Assembly (NCBI GenBank): GCA_041394885.1
Contig: JAWKHI010000006.1
Location: 124,001 to 188,000, forward strand
From: DSOI01 sp041394885
GTDB taxonomy: Bacteria > Acidobacteriota > Terriglobia > Bryobacterales > Bryobacteraceae
DNA length: 64,000 nt
Direction of reading: 5' to 3'
Shown here: one piece after another, positions 17,249-26,796 of the stretch
How positions within the stretch are numbered: the first letter of the stretch is position 1
Layout: every line of letters starts with the position of its first letter
The notes under the pieces: model-generated
Seen by the model: only the letters and a program-made list of their open reading frames with translations
What the model was told of the DNA's origin: nothing
The model's database searches: none
Translations under genes and position numbers: made by a program

Positions 17249-20200
17249 TCAGCCCGCCGTCACCGGCTCCTCGGCTTCCGCGGCCGTAAAATACGCGCAA
17301 TCGGGATGGTGGAACACGATCGCGCTCACGCTGGCCTCCGGTTCCATCATCATTCCCTCGGTCAGCGACACCCCGATTTCCCCCGGCTCGAGCAGCTTCC
17401 AGATTCCCGCCTGATCGTCCAGGTTCGGACACGCCGGATACCCGAAGCTGTATCGCTTGCCCTGATAGCGCGAGGTGAACCGCTGCTGCATCGTCATCTC
17501 CGGCGGATCCGGGAATCCCCATTCCTCCCGCAGACGCCGGTGCACGTACTCCGCCGCGCCTTCCGCCGTTTCGATCGCCAGCGCCTGCAGCGCGTGCGCC
17601 TTCAGGTACTGGCCCGCCTCCTTGGCTTGCTCGGACCGTTCACGGATCCCCTCGCCCGCCGTCACCACGAATAACGCGATGTGATCCCGCTTGCCGCCAT
17701 CGCCGAGAATGTAATCGCTCAGGCACAGCCCGTTTTCGCGCGGCTGGCGGCCGAACTCGAAAGTGTGGATCACCCGGCTTGCCGATTCATCGAGCAGCCG
17801 GATCGCATTTCCGTCCCGCTCCACGGGGAAGAATTGCCACACCGCCCGCACCTTCATGAACGCGGCCGCTTCCGCCTTCACTTGCTCCACATCGTGGTAG
17901 AGCGCCAGCGCCTTGGGATCCCGATCGGCCAGCATCTTTTCGAAGTTGCCCTTGAATCCCAGGTGACGCCCATAGAGCATGAACGGGTTGATGTAGCTCC
18001 ACACCTCCTGCAGATTCGGAATCGTGCGTACGCGCCTGTCAAGATAAGGTGCATCCGGAATCGCCAGATCCGCCCGGACCTTGGTCGATCGTGCCGTGCT
18101 CAGAGGCGCCGCCGGCTCGGCGCTTCGTGGCGCCTCGGCCGGGATATCCACGAAAATATGCTCTTCGAGCACTCGATCCCGCATCGCCGGATCCATGATC
18201 TCGTTCAACGTCCGCAGGCCCGACATCGCGTCCTTGCAGTAAAACGTCGGCGACGCGTAGGCAGGGCCGATATTCCGGTAGGTGAATCGCTCCGACAGCG
18301 CCGCGCCTCCAACCAGCAGCGGCACCCGCAATCCCGCGTCGCGGAAATCGTTGGCCGTATGCACCATCTGCTGCGCGCTCTTCACCAACAGCCCGGATAG
18401 GCCGATCGCGTTCGGATTGTGCTCGCGCCACGCACGGATCAAATCGTCCGGCGCCACTTTGATGCCGAGGTTCACCACCTCGTATCCGTTGTTGGAAAGG
18501 ATGATCTCCACCAGGTTCTTCCCGATGTCATGCACATCGCCCTTCACCGTCGCCAGCACGACCTTGCCGCGCGCCGACGTTTCCGATTTCTGCATGAACT
18601 GTTCGAGATGGCCCACCGCCGCCTTCATCGCCTCGGCCGATTGCAGTACCTCCGCCACAATCAGCTCGTTGTTGTTGAACAGCCGGCCCACCTCGCTCAT
18701 TCCCGCCATCAGCGGACCGTTGATGATCTCGAGCGGCCCCGCGCCCTCGCCAAGCTTCCTGTTCAGATCGTCGACCAGCCCGTCCTTGCTGCCCTCGATG
18801 ATATAGTTGCCCAGCCGTTCGTCGAGTGGCAGTTCGGCGTCGGCTTTCTTGTCCTTCGCCTTCGCTCCCCGGAAGTGCTCCGTGATGGCCCCGATGTGAT
18901 ACTGGTTGATCGCGGTCTTCTGCTCCCGGGTTTGGGCGCGCCAATCGGCCGGCGCATCCGCCATCGTCTCCGGCGGCGTGTTGAAAAGCAGATCCTCGGC
19001 CAACTTCCGCTCATGCGGCGGAATCGAGGCGAACCGCTCCAGCTTCTCCGCGTTCACGATCGCCATGTCCAGACCCGCGCGCGTGCAGTAGTACAGGAAC
19101 ACCGAGTTCACCACCTCGCGCGCCGCCGCCGGCAGCCCGAACGAGATGTTCGAGATGCCCAGCACCGTCTTCACGTGCGGAATGTGCTCCTTGATCATCC
19201 GCAGCCCTTCGATGGTCTCCACAGCGCCGCCCACGTAGTTTTCATCGCCGGTGGCGCACGGGAACACCAGCGGATCGAAGACGATATCCTCGGCGTGGAT
19301 CCCGTATTTGCCCGTCAGCAGCTCGAATGACCGTTGCGCGATGGCCAGCTTCCGCTCCCGGGTGAACGCCTGCGCCTGCACCGGATCTTCGTCGATGCAG
19401 CCCACCACGAGCGCAGCCCCATAGGATCGCGCGATCGGGCACAGCGCCTCGAACTTCTCCTCCCCGTCCTCGAGGTTGATCGAATTGATGATGCTCTTGC
19501 CCTGGCAATACTGCAGCGACAATTCCACCGCCGCCGGATCGGTGGTGTCGATCATCACCGGCGCATGCACCTTCTTCACCAGCAGACTGTAGAACCGCGC
19601 GATGTCGTCTTTTTCATCCCGCTCGCTCTGCTGCAGGCAGACGTCCACGATGTGCGCCCCGTTGCGAACCTGCTTCTTCGCGATATCGGTGGCCTCGTCG
19701 AACTTCTCCTCGTTGATCAGGTTTTTGAAGGCGCGCGATCCGATCACGTTGGTCCGCTCCCCCACGATCAGCGGGCGATTGCTGTGATCGGCTTCCACCA
19801 GATCGATGCCGGAATAGTAGGCCCTGTGCGTGCGTCCCGGAATCGGCCGCGGCGCCCGGCCCTCGATCATCTTCCCGATGGCGCGAATATGGTCCGGCGT
19901 GGTGCCGCAGCAGCCGCCCACGAAGTTGAGCCAGCCGTGCTCCACAAAACGCTCGATCTGCGCCGAAAGGCTCGCCGGCGTTTCGTCGAACTCCAGCTTC
20001 TCGTTGGGCAGTCCCGCATTCGGATAGCACGATAGCCGCGTGTGCGCCATCTCGTGCATCGTCCGCAAATGGTCCGTCATGAACTCCGGCCCCGTACCGC
20101 AGTTCAACCCGATCGACAACAGGTCGGCGTGCGAGATCGACGCCACGAGCGCGTCCGCCGTTTGCCCGCCCAGCATCGTGCCGGACGGTTCGATCGTGCC

Positions 20201-20791
20201 CGATACCATCACCGGAATCCGCCGTCCCGTTTCCCGGCCCAGCCGCTCGGCGGCGATCAGCCCCGCCTTCACGCTGAGGGTGTCGTTGCAGGTTTCGAAA
20301 AGGATGATGTCGGCGCCGGCTTCCCACAGCGCTTTTACCTGCTCATAGTACGAGTCCCGTAATTCGCCGAACGTCACCCCGCCCGTAAGGCTGATCGCCT
20401 TCGTCGTCGGCCCGATCGATCCGGCCACGAAGCGCGGTTTTTCCGGCGTCGAATACTCATCGGCCAGCTTCCGCGCCAGTTCGGTCGCCCGCAGGTTGAT
20501 CTCCGTCACCCTGTCCTCGATCCCGAAGTCGGCCAACGCCACTCGCGTCGCATTGAATGTGTCGGTCTCGATGATGTCGGCCCCGGCGTCCAGATACGCG
20601 CGATGAATCCCCTCGATGATCGACGGCCGCGTCAACAGCACCATTTCCGGGCAGTTTTCGTAGTGCGGCCCGCCGTAATCTTCGATCGTGCACCGTTGTT
20701 GGAGCAACGCTCCCATCGATCCGTCAATAATCAGGATGCGCCGGTGCAGCGCATCCATCAGCGCGTTGCGCCGCTGTTCTCTTCTGTCCAT
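17249..20791 (-). CDS. metH: cobalamin-dependent methionine synthase
   Basis: A 1180-residue full-length MetH that methylates homocysteine from methyltetrahydrofolate. Domains in order: homocysteine/zinc module (Cys in GLNCGTG about 229 and in VGGCCGTT about 296), pterin-binding barrel (about 345-620), cap and cobalamin domain (DVHDIGKN about 749), and activation domain ending with RYSFGYPACPNLDDQ near the C-terminus. The open frame begins earlier, but ATG at 20791 starts the recognisable sequence. It is divergent from the sulfatase with 55 bases between, so no room exists for a cobalamin or SAM riboswitch. Confidence 0.95.
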   Translation of the reverse strand: MDRREQRRNALMDALHRRILIIDGSMGALLQQRCTIEDYGGPHYENCPEMVLLTRPSIIEGIHRAYLDAGADIIETDTFNATRVALADFGIEDRVTEINLRATELARKLADEYSTPEKPRFVAGSIGPTTKAISLTGGVTFGELRDSYYEQVKALWEAGADIILFETCNDTLSVKAGLIAAERLGRETGRRIPVMVSGTIEPSGTMLGGQTADALVASISHADLLSIGLNCGTGPEFMTDHLRTMHEMAHTRLSCYPNAGLPNEKLEFDETPASLSAQIERFVEHGWLNFVGGCCGTTPDHIRAIGKMIEGRAPRPIPGRTHRAYYSGIDLVEADHSNRPLIVGERTNVIGSRAFKNLINEEKFDEATDIAKKQVRNGAHIVDVCLQQSERDEKDDIARFYSLLVKKVHAPVMIDTTDPAAVELSLQYCQGKSIINSINLEDGEEKFEALCPIARSYGAALVVGCIDEDPVQAQAFTRERKLAIAQRSFELLTGKYGIHAEDIVFDPLVFPCATGDENYVGGAVETIEGLRMIKEHIPHVKTVLGISNISFGLPAAAREVVNSVFLYYCTRAGLDMAIVNAEKLERFASIPPHERKLAEDLLFNTPPETMADAPADWRAQTREQKTAINQYHIGAITEHFRGAKAKDKKADAELPLDERLGNYIIEGSKDGLVDDLNRKLGEGAGPLEIINGPLMAGMSEVGRLFNNNELIVAEVLQSAEAMKAAVGHLEQFMQKSETSARGKVVLATVKGDVHDIGKNLVEIILSNNGYEVVNLGIKVAPDDLIRAWREHNPNAIGLSGLLVKSAQQMVHTANDFRDAGLRVPLLVGGAALSERFTYRNIGPAYASPTFYCKDAMSGLRTLNEIMDPAMRDRVLEEHIFVDIPAEAPRSAEPAAPLSTARSTKVRADLAIPDAPYLDRRVRTIPNLQEVWSYINPFMLYGRHLGFKGNFEKMLADRDPKALALYHDVEQVKAEAAAFMKVRAVWQFFPVERDGNAIRLLDESASRVIHTFEFGRQPRENGLCLSDYILGDGGKRDHIALFVVTAGEGIRERSEQAKEAGQYLKAHALQALAIETAEGAAEYVHRRLREEWGFPDPPEMTMQQRFTSRYQGKRYSFGYPACPNLDDQAGIWKLLEPGEIGVSLTEGMMMEPEASVSAIVFHHPDCAYFTAAEAEEPVTAG

Positions 20792-20846
20792 TGGTTTTTT
20801 TGTTTGTCGAACGAAGTAAGCTCTATCTTTTAGGGTAACCTGTTTT

Positions 20847-22261
20847 ATGCTCTGTAACCGCCGTACTTTCGTACGTTCCGTACTGCCAGGGGCTGCCACT
20901 CTCTGTTCTCCCTGGGCTGGCTTGCGTGCCCAGTCCAGCGCGCCCAATGTCGTTTTCCTCCTCACCGATGACCAGCGCTGGGACACCCTCGGCTGCATGG
21001 GCAACCCCATCATCCGTACGCCGAACATCGACGGGCTCTCCCGGCAGGGCGTCACATTTGAAAACCACTTCGTCACCACGTCCATCTGCATGACCAGCCG
21101 GGCCAGCATCTTCACCGGCCTCTACGCCCGTTCCCATGGCGTCACAGACTTTGCACGCTCGTTTTCCGAAGACCAGTTCGCCCGCACCTATCCCGCGCTG
21201 TTGCGCGCCGCAGGGTATCACACCGGCTTCATCGGCAAATATGGCGTCGGCAACAAAATGCCGGTGGAGAAGTTCGACTTCTGGCGTGGGTTTCCCGGAC
21301 AGGGCAAGTATTTCCCCGACGGCGAACCCGGACCCCATCTCACCGAGCGCATGGGCGATCAGGCGCTCGCTTTCCTGGACGGCGCCCCACGCGGCAAGCC
21401 CTTCTCGCTCTCCATCAGCTTCAAGGCCGCTCACGTGCAGGACGAAGACCCGCGCCAGTTCCTTCCTTCCCCGGCAAGCGACGCCCTCTATCGCGACACC
21501 CGCTTTCCCGCTCCCGCCACCGCCGATCCCCGCTTTGTCGATCAACTGCCGGTGGAAGTCCACCGTTCCGAGAACCGCCGCCGCTGGGCCGTGCGGTTCG
21601 GCACCCCGGAATTGTTCCAAACCTCGGTCCGCAACTACTATCGTTTGATTAGCGAAGTGGACACCGTCGTCGGCCGCATTCGCGAGCAGCTACGCCGCAT
21701 CGGAGCCGAAGATAACACCGTCATCGCCTTCAGCGGCGACAACGGCTTCTACCTCGGCGAGCACGGCTTGGCCGGCAAGTGGCTGATGCATGAGGAGTCC
21801 ATCCGGGTGCCGATGATTCTTTACGATCCGCGCCTGCCAGCCGGGTTGCGCGGCGCGCGGCGCCAGGCGATGACGCTCAACATCGACATCGCGCCCACCC
21901 TGCTCGAAGCCGCCGGTATCGCTGCGCCGGCAGGCATGCAGGGCCGCAGTCTCTATGCCCCCGCCCGTTCCGCGGCTGCGCCATGAGGCGGGAAATGTTC
22001 TACGAACACAGGTTCAACAATGCGTGGATTCCCCAGACCGAAGGTGTCCGCACCGAGCGCTGGAAGTACACCCGCTATGTGACCACCGACCCCGAATTCG
22101 AGGAGCTGTTCGATCTCGCCGCCGACCCCCGCGAGGAACGCAACCTAACCGCCGCGGCCGATGCCAGGGTCACCCTCGAACGAATGCGCACCCGCCGCCA
22201 GGCCTGGCTCGACGCCCTCGGGCGTTGGCGCCCCGGCGTCCCCTGGATCGATCCGGCCTAG
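20847..22261 (+). pseudogene. formylglycine-type sulfatase, frameshifted near its C-terminus
   Basis: The N-terminal 379 codons encode a sulfatase with a Tat-like leader (NRRTFVRS), metal ligands VVFLLTDDQRWD, the formylglycine Cys in SICMTSRASIFTG (about 81) and AFSGDNGFYLGEHG. This frame stops at 21984-21986. The rest of the fold (RREMFYEHRF, RTERWKYTRY, LFDLAADPREE) continues in another frame from 21983 to 22261. One extra base near 21985 would give APWRREMFYEH, the normal family junction. The gene is either broken by a one-base deletion or the base is a sequence error; an ATGA overlap could allow re-initiation. Substrate unknown. Confidence 0.8.
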
Positions 22262-22968
22262 ACCGCCGCCACGGCCCGCTCGGCCACAACCGCGTCGTTG
22301 AAGCTGTACCCGAACCCACGCACGGACCGGATATAGCTCGGGCTTGCCGGGTCGGACTCTACTTTCTGGCGAAGCCGCAGGATGTATACATCCACCGTGC
22401 GGTCGGTGACCGCGCGGTCATGCCCCCACACCGAATCGAGCAACTGCTCCCGGCTGTACACCACGCCCGGACGGCTCATCAGATACTCGAGCAAACGAAA
22501 CTCGGTGGCCGTCAACTGAATCTCCTGGCCCTGCAGCCAGACGCGGCAACTGTTGCGGTCGAGCTCCAGCCCTCCGGCCTTGAGCGTCTTCGGCGCCGCT
22601 GCCTGCGGGCGGAACTGAATCTTGATCCGTGCGATGAGTTCCCGAACGAAAAACGGCTTCACGATATAGTCGTTGGCGCCCAGTTCCAAGCCGACGATAC
22701 GGTCGGCCTCCGAGGCCCGCGCGGTTAGAAAAATCACCGGTATGTGCGCGAGGTCGGCGTGAGCGCGGATCCCCTTGCAGATATCGAGCCCGTCGGAATC
22801 CGGAAGCATGATGTCGAGCAGGATCAGGTCCGGCCGCTCCCGCTTGCACAACTCGATCGCGCCACGCCCGGTCTGCGTGCCCACCATCGCAAAGCCTTCC
22901 TTCTCCAGGTTGTACCGGAGCAAGGCGTAAAGATCGATGTCATCCTCGACCAGCAATATCTTTTTCAT
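22258..22968 (-). CDS. OmpR/PhoB-family response regulator
   Basis: A 236-residue regulator: receiver with ILLVEDDIDLYALL, Asp in LILLDIMLPDSDG (about 52), Lys in VKPFFVRELIARI; winged helix with LTATEFRLLEYLMSRPG and SVRGFGYSFND. It lies 35 bases after the histidine kinase on the same strand and should be its partner. No pst or phoU gene is nearby, so phosphate control is not demonstrated. Its stop overlaps the end of the convergent sulfatase. Confidence 0.9.
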   Translation of the reverse strand: MKKILLVEDDIDLYALLRYNLEKEGFAMVGTQTGRGAIELCKRERPDLILLDIMLPDSDGLDICKGIRAHADLAHIPVIFLTARASEADRIVGLELGANDYIVKPFFVRELIARIKIQFRPQAAAPKTLKAGGLELDRNSCRVWLQGQEIQLTATEFRLLEYLMSRPGVVYSREQLLDSVWGHDRAVTDRTVDVYILRLRQKVESDPASPSYIRSVRGFGYSFNDAVVAERAVAAV

Positions 22969-23003
22969 AGTCTCCTCACCTTAACCCGCTCTCGATGACA
23001 AAA

Positions 23004-24488
23004 TCATGACTGGAATGTGAATTCCGTCTGAACCGGATCCGGCTTCACGATCGTCGGATCATGCACCGGCAGCGTAAACGCAAACCGCGAACCTTTGCCC
23101 ATCGTGCTGGTCACGCTCACGTCGCCGCCGTGCGCTCGCGCAATGTGCTTGACGATGGCCAGGCCCAGGCCGGTGCCGCCCAGTTCGCGCGAACGGGCCT
23201 TATCCACCCGGTAGAAGCGCTCGAAAAGCCGGGGCAGATCTTCTTCCGGTATTCCGGCTCCGGTGTCACGCACATAGAACTCGAAGTAAGGCCGATCCGA
23301 GGTGCCGCCGGCGGCTGGCACCGATCCCACGTAGATGGAACCACCCTCGGGCGTATACTTGATTGCGTTGTCCAAAAGGTTGCCCAATGCCTGCTGTACG
23401 GCCTTGGAATCGCAGAACACATCGGCCGTTTCCGCGGCTGGCGACAAATGAAGATGGATACTCTTCTTGTCGGCGAGCGGACGCATGAAGTCGATGCAAT
23501 CCATCAAAAGGCTGTTGACGTAGTAAGACGCGAAGTGAAACTTCTGAGACTTCAACTCGATGCGCGACAGCGTCAACAAGTCCGCGGCCAGATTGGTCAA
23601 CCGTTCCGCGTTCTGCCGGATGATATTCAGAAACCGAAGATTCACTCCCGGGTCGTGGAGTGCGCCCTCGAGCAGCGTCTCCGTGTAGCCCTGGATCGAG
23701 GCGAGCGGCGTTCGCAGCTCATGCGAGACGTTGATCACGAAATCCTTGCGGACGCGCTCGAGCTTTTCCAATTCCTGATGCTCGTGATGCAGCGCCTGCA
23801 CGGTCTTCTCGAGCTTCTCGCCGGTTTCGTTCAACTTGCGGCCCAACAAGCCCAACTCGTCCGAGCCTTGCCGGGGAAGCCGCGCCTGGAAGTCGCCCGA
23901 GGCGAGCTTGCCCGCGTAGTCGATAATCGCCCCGAGCTTTCCCGACACCATCCGTGCGAACAGCGCGGCCAGCAGGATGGCCGGCAGGAATGCGATCGCG
24001 GTGGAGGCCAGCATCCGGCGCCGGATGATGTTCACCTGGGCACGGACGTCGGCCAGTGGCACCGCCAGCCGGAGCGCGCCCTGTTCGGAAGGCAGCGCCA
24101 CATACAGGAAGTCAGTCCCGATGGTTCCACTGCGCCGCACGCTCGATCCCACGCGCCCTTCGAGCGCCGCCGCCACTTCCGGACGCCGGCGGTGATTCTC
24201 CATGCGGTTGGGATTGGTCTCGGACTCCGCCAGCACACGCCCGTCCGGAGCCACCAGCGTCAGCCGGACTCTCGCCGAGCGCGCCAACTGCCGGAACCGG
24301 CCCGAGGCTGGCATTTGGCCTTCGAACGAGATCGCCAGCATGCGCCCCTTCTCGGTCAACTCGCGTTCGAGCGATTCCCGGTACGTGGTCTCGGCCACGC
24401 GGGAGGCCAGAATATCCACGGCGGCGAGCGCCACCACCAGCACGCAGAGTGTGCCGATCAGGAGCTTGAAAAAAATCCGGGCAGTCAC
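23004..24488 (-). CDS. sensor histidine kinase, PhoR-like
   Basis: A 494-residue kinase with TM1 (about 7-29), an extracytoplasmic region with a small double-stranded sensor-like segment, TM2 (about 160-182) and HAMP (LASGDFQARLPRQGSDELG). Then come HisKA (VSHELRTPLASIQGY, His about 253) and HATPase (LLDNAIKYTPEGG, VRDTGAGIPEEDL, GGTGLGLAIVKH). The arrangement is that of PhoR/ResE-type kinases. The GTG start faces the Tat-RidA gene across about 87 bases. Here the kinase precedes its regulator in the operon. Confidence 0.9.
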   Translation of the reverse strand: MTARIFFKLLIGTLCVLVVALAAVDILASRVAETTYRESLERELTEKGRMLAISFEGQMPASGRFRQLARSARVRLTLVAPDGRVLAESETNPNRMENHRRRPEVAAALEGRVGSSVRRSGTIGTDFLYVALPSEQGALRLAVPLADVRAQVNIIRRRMLASTAIAFLPAILLAALFARMVSGKLGAIIDYAGKLASGDFQARLPRQGSDELGLLGRKLNETGEKLEKTVQALHHEHQELEKLERVRKDFVINVSHELRTPLASIQGYTETLLEGALHDPGVNLRFLNIIRQNAERLTNLAADLLTLSRIELKSQKFHFASYYVNSLLMDCIDFMRPLADKKSIHLHLSPAAETADVFCDSKAVQQALGNLLDNAIKYTPEGGSIYVGSVPAAGGTSDRPYFEFYVRDTGAGIPEEDLPRLFERFYRVDKARSRELGGTGLGLAIVKHIARAHGGDVSVTSTMGKGSRFAFTLPVHDPTIVKPDPVQTEFTFQS

Positions 24489-24575
24489 GAGATTGGCTTA
24501 ACTCCGATCTTAGCATCGCGATTATGACAGTTCCGTGTATCGGCGACCGTGTATGATGGCCGAGAGGTGAAAAAC

Positions 24576-25061
24576 ATGTCCAAACAGAATGGTTCCGGTA
24601 CTCCCGGAAAGACCCGGCGCAACGTGATCGGAGCCGCCTTGGCCGGCGCCGCCGCCACAACCGCCGCTACCGCCGCCGCCGCCGCGCAGGCCGTCCCCGG
24701 CAAGAAGGTCCACTATCGCAATGGCCAGAAGCCGAAATCGACGCCCCTCTTCTCCGGCGCCGTTTCTTTCGGCAATTTGCTCTTCATCGCCGGCAAGGGA
24801 GCTCATTTTCCCGGCGATATCAAAGCCCATACCAAGCATGTGCTCGACGAGGTGGAGAAGGAACTGGTCAACGCCGGCTCGTCCATGGACAAGGTCCTCA
24901 AATGCAACGTCTACCTGCGCACCCTCGAGGACTACGCGGCTATGAACGAAGCCTTTCGCGGACGCTTCGGCGCCGAGCCGCCCGTGCGCACCACCGTCGC
25001 CTGCGCTGATGGAATTCCCGGCGACTCGCTCGTCGAAATTGACGTAATCGCGTACATTTGA
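24576..25061 (+). CDS. RidA-family protein with a Tat-like export signal
   Basis: A 161-residue protein. Residues 1-44 hold KTRRNVIGAALAGA followed by an alanine-rich stretch and AQA, which looks like a twin-arginine leader. The rest is a RidA/YjgF/UK114 trimer domain: VSFGNLLFIAGKG, VLDEVEKELVNAGSSMD, LKCNVYLRTLEDYAAMNEAF and the conserved Arg in PVRTTVAC. RidA proteins deaminate reactive enamine/imine intermediates in the cytoplasm; an exported version is unusual. The ATG at 24576 follows GAGGTG closely, and an upstream ATG at 24549 would precede the leader. Confidence 0.8.
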   Translation: MSKQNGSGTPGKTRRNVIGAALAGAAATTAATAAAAAQAVPGKKVHYRNGQKPKSTPLFSGAVSFGNLLFIAGKGAHFPGDIKAHTKHVLDEVEKELVNAGSSMDKVLKCNVYLRTLEDYAAMNEAFRGRFGAEPPVRTTVACADGIPGDSLVEIDVIAYI

Positions 25062-25183
25062 AACCGTCGTCCAGTTGTCCATCAGACGGTAAAGTTTTCT
25101 CTTCCATTTGGGGAACGGCGCGTGTAGACTCGGGGAAAAGAGGGCCGTGAGATCGGTTCGAAAAACAAGACCGGGAGACGCCC

Positions 25184-25657
25184 ATGGACAACGTATCCGT
25201 TCTGCTGATCAGTCCGTTCGAAACGGATCGGCGCGCGATGGCATCCATCTTCACCCGTTCCCGATGGAGCCTTGCCGCTGTCAGTGGTCTCGGGGAAGCG
25301 CAGCAGTTACTGCGGCGCCAAACACCGTCGATCATCGTCACTGAAACCACTTTTCCGGGTGGAGACTGGCGGTTGGTGCTCAGCACTGCCTCCGTCCTCC
25401 AGCCCGTGCCCCCGAAGGTAATCGTCGCGTCGCGCCTCGCCGACGACGCGCTGTGGCAGCATGTCCTCGACGCCGGCGGCTACGACTTGCTCGAGAAGCC
25501 ATTCGAGCCGGAATCGATCTTCTGGACCGTCAGTCAGGCCTGGCGCCACTGGCGGGCCGAGTGCGCTCGGGCGCTGCAGCGCCTGGGTCCAGGCTACGAA
25601 TCCAGGGAGGCTCCCCTACCAGTCGAGGAACCGATGGTAGCATTGGCGGCATCGTAG
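25184..25657 (+). CDS. degenerate response-regulator receiver domain protein
   Basis: A 157-residue single-domain receiver-like protein without an output domain. The N-terminus VSVLLISPFETDRRA lacks the usual acidic pair. The phosphoacceptor position reads SIIVTETTFPGGDW, with Glu in place of Asp, while the switch lysine is kept in LEKPFEP. It may therefore be a constitutively active or purely scaffolding receiver. Its end overlaps the end of the convergent zinc-ribbon gene by 42 bases. No kinase is its obvious partner, though the PhoR/PhoB pair is close by. Confidence 0.7.
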   Translation: MDNVSVLLISPFETDRRAMASIFTRSRWSLAAVSGLGEAQQLLRRQTPSIIVTETTFPGGDWRLVLSTASVLQPVPPKVIVASRLADDALWQHVLDAGGYDLLEKPFEPESIFWTVSQAWRHWRAECARALQRLGPGYESREAPLPVEEPMVALAAS

Positions 25658-25822
25658 CATTCGCCCTCCGGCAAGGCTCACCATCGGCCGCCACCAACGG
25701 TCCCGGGACGAATCCGCCACATCGCTGGAATAGCATCGAGGACAGCACTGTCCTCGAGAGGCGCCGGCTCTGGATGGGGAGCGGGGTGACGCCGCCGTTT
25801 CGGTCGAATGGCTGGAAGACAT
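25616..25822 (-). CDS. small zinc-ribbon protein
   Basis: A 68-residue protein starting ATG at 25822 after AGAGGA (about five bases upstream). Its core is a zinc ribbon: CPRC about residue 27 and CRQC about residue 58, with a WW-containing loop between (SRDRWWRPMVSL) and an aromatic end YHRFLDW. This layout recurs in acidobacterial genomes as a short hypothetical protein. A polar Ser/Arg-rich N-terminus precedes the ribbon. Function unknown. It overlaps the end of the convergent receiver gene. Confidence 0.55.
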   Translation of the reverse strand: MSSSHSTETAASPRSPSRAGASRGQCCPRCYSSDVADSSRDRWWRPMVSLAGGRMLRCRQCYHRFLDW

Positions 25823-25950
25823 AGTTCCTCTCTTTGGCTCGGGCAATCCGTAGAGCACTCTCGCCGCTGTCTCGTGATCGGGCGCGCCCGCGCCCAAAGC
25901 CCTTCTTTGACTAGAAGTGTGAGAGAGCCCACAAAACTCTCTCGGGGAAT

Positions 25951-26796
25951 TCAGCGCAGTTCGTGCTTCAGCCATTCGATCATCTTGCGCTTGTAGCCCT
26001 GCCACTCCGGGTTTTTCTCCCATCCGCCCACCCCGTGCGGGGCGCCCTCCACCGGATACACCTCGCAGCGGGCGCCGGCGGCGCGCATCTTGTCGCACAT
26101 CATCGGCGATTGTTCGAACGGTACGCCGGCGTCCTTGGTCCCATGAATGAATAAGAACGGCGGCATCCCACCGTGGACGTAATGGATGGGCGACGCTTCG
26201 GTGAGCTTGCGCTCCGCTTCGGCGTCGAGCTGCTCGATATGCAGCAACTGCTTCAGATTCTTCGACAGGCCGCGGTCCCGTTCGCGCTTGAGGAGGTCGT
26301 GTACGCCGTAAAAGTCCACCACCGCGCGAACCGAGGTCTTGCCGCGGCCGCGCGCACCCACGTAGGCGACAATGTGTCCGCCTGCCGATTCGCCCATCAG
26401 CGCCAGCCGCCGGGGGTCCACCTTGTACTTGCGGGCGTTCGCCTTCACCCACTCCACGGCGCGGAACACATCGTCGGTGCAGGCCGGGAACGGGTACTGC
26501 GGCGCGAGCCGGTAGTTCACCGTGAACCACGCGAATCCACTTTGCCGCAGCGGCTCAAACAGCGGCTTGACGTAGGTTTGCTTGTCGCCGGCTTCCCATC
26601 CGCCTCCGTGCACGACGATCACGGCCGGGAACGGCCCCTTGCCTTCCGGGATCCAGGCATCCAGGGTCAGGCTCACCTCGCCGGCGCGGGCAAACTCGAT
26701 GTCGGTTTTCCACTCGGCTTCGGCATGCAGAACCGGGGGGACCAGGGCGAGCGCCAACAGGCTACCGATGGTCCCGAGGCTAGTTGCGGTCCGCAT
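25951..26796 (-). CDS. exported alpha/beta hydrolase (BD-FAE/esterase-lipase type)
   Basis: A 281-residue secreted hydrolase. The signal peptide is about 1-25 (GSLLALALVPPVLHAEA). The oxyanion motif is VVHGGGWEAGD, the nucleophile serine is in GESAGGH (about 133), Asp is in IHGTKDAGVPFEQS and His in GAPHGVGG. Related enzymes deacetylate or deferuloylate plant polysaccharides, but the substrate here is not determined. It overlaps the end of the M28 peptidase gene by 17 bases and is co-transcribed with it. Confidence 0.87.
   Translation of the reverse strand: MRTATSLGTIGSLLALALVPPVLHAEAEWKTDIEFARAGEVSLTLDAWIPEGKGPFPAVIVVHGGGWEAGDKQTYVKPLFEPLRQSGFAWFTVNYRLAPQYPFPACTDDVFRAVEWVKANARKYKVDPRRLALMGESAGGHIVAYVGARGRGKTSVRAVVDFYGVHDLLKRERDRGLSKNLKQLLHIEQLDAEAERKLTEASPIHYVHGGMPPFLFIHGTKDAGVPFEQSPMMCDKMRAAGARCEVYPVEGAPHGVGGWEKNPEWQGYKRKMIEWLKHELR

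Noticed and set aside
20792..20846. Cobalamin or SAM riboswitch before metH
   Set aside because: The divergent intergenic region is only 55 bases, too short for either.
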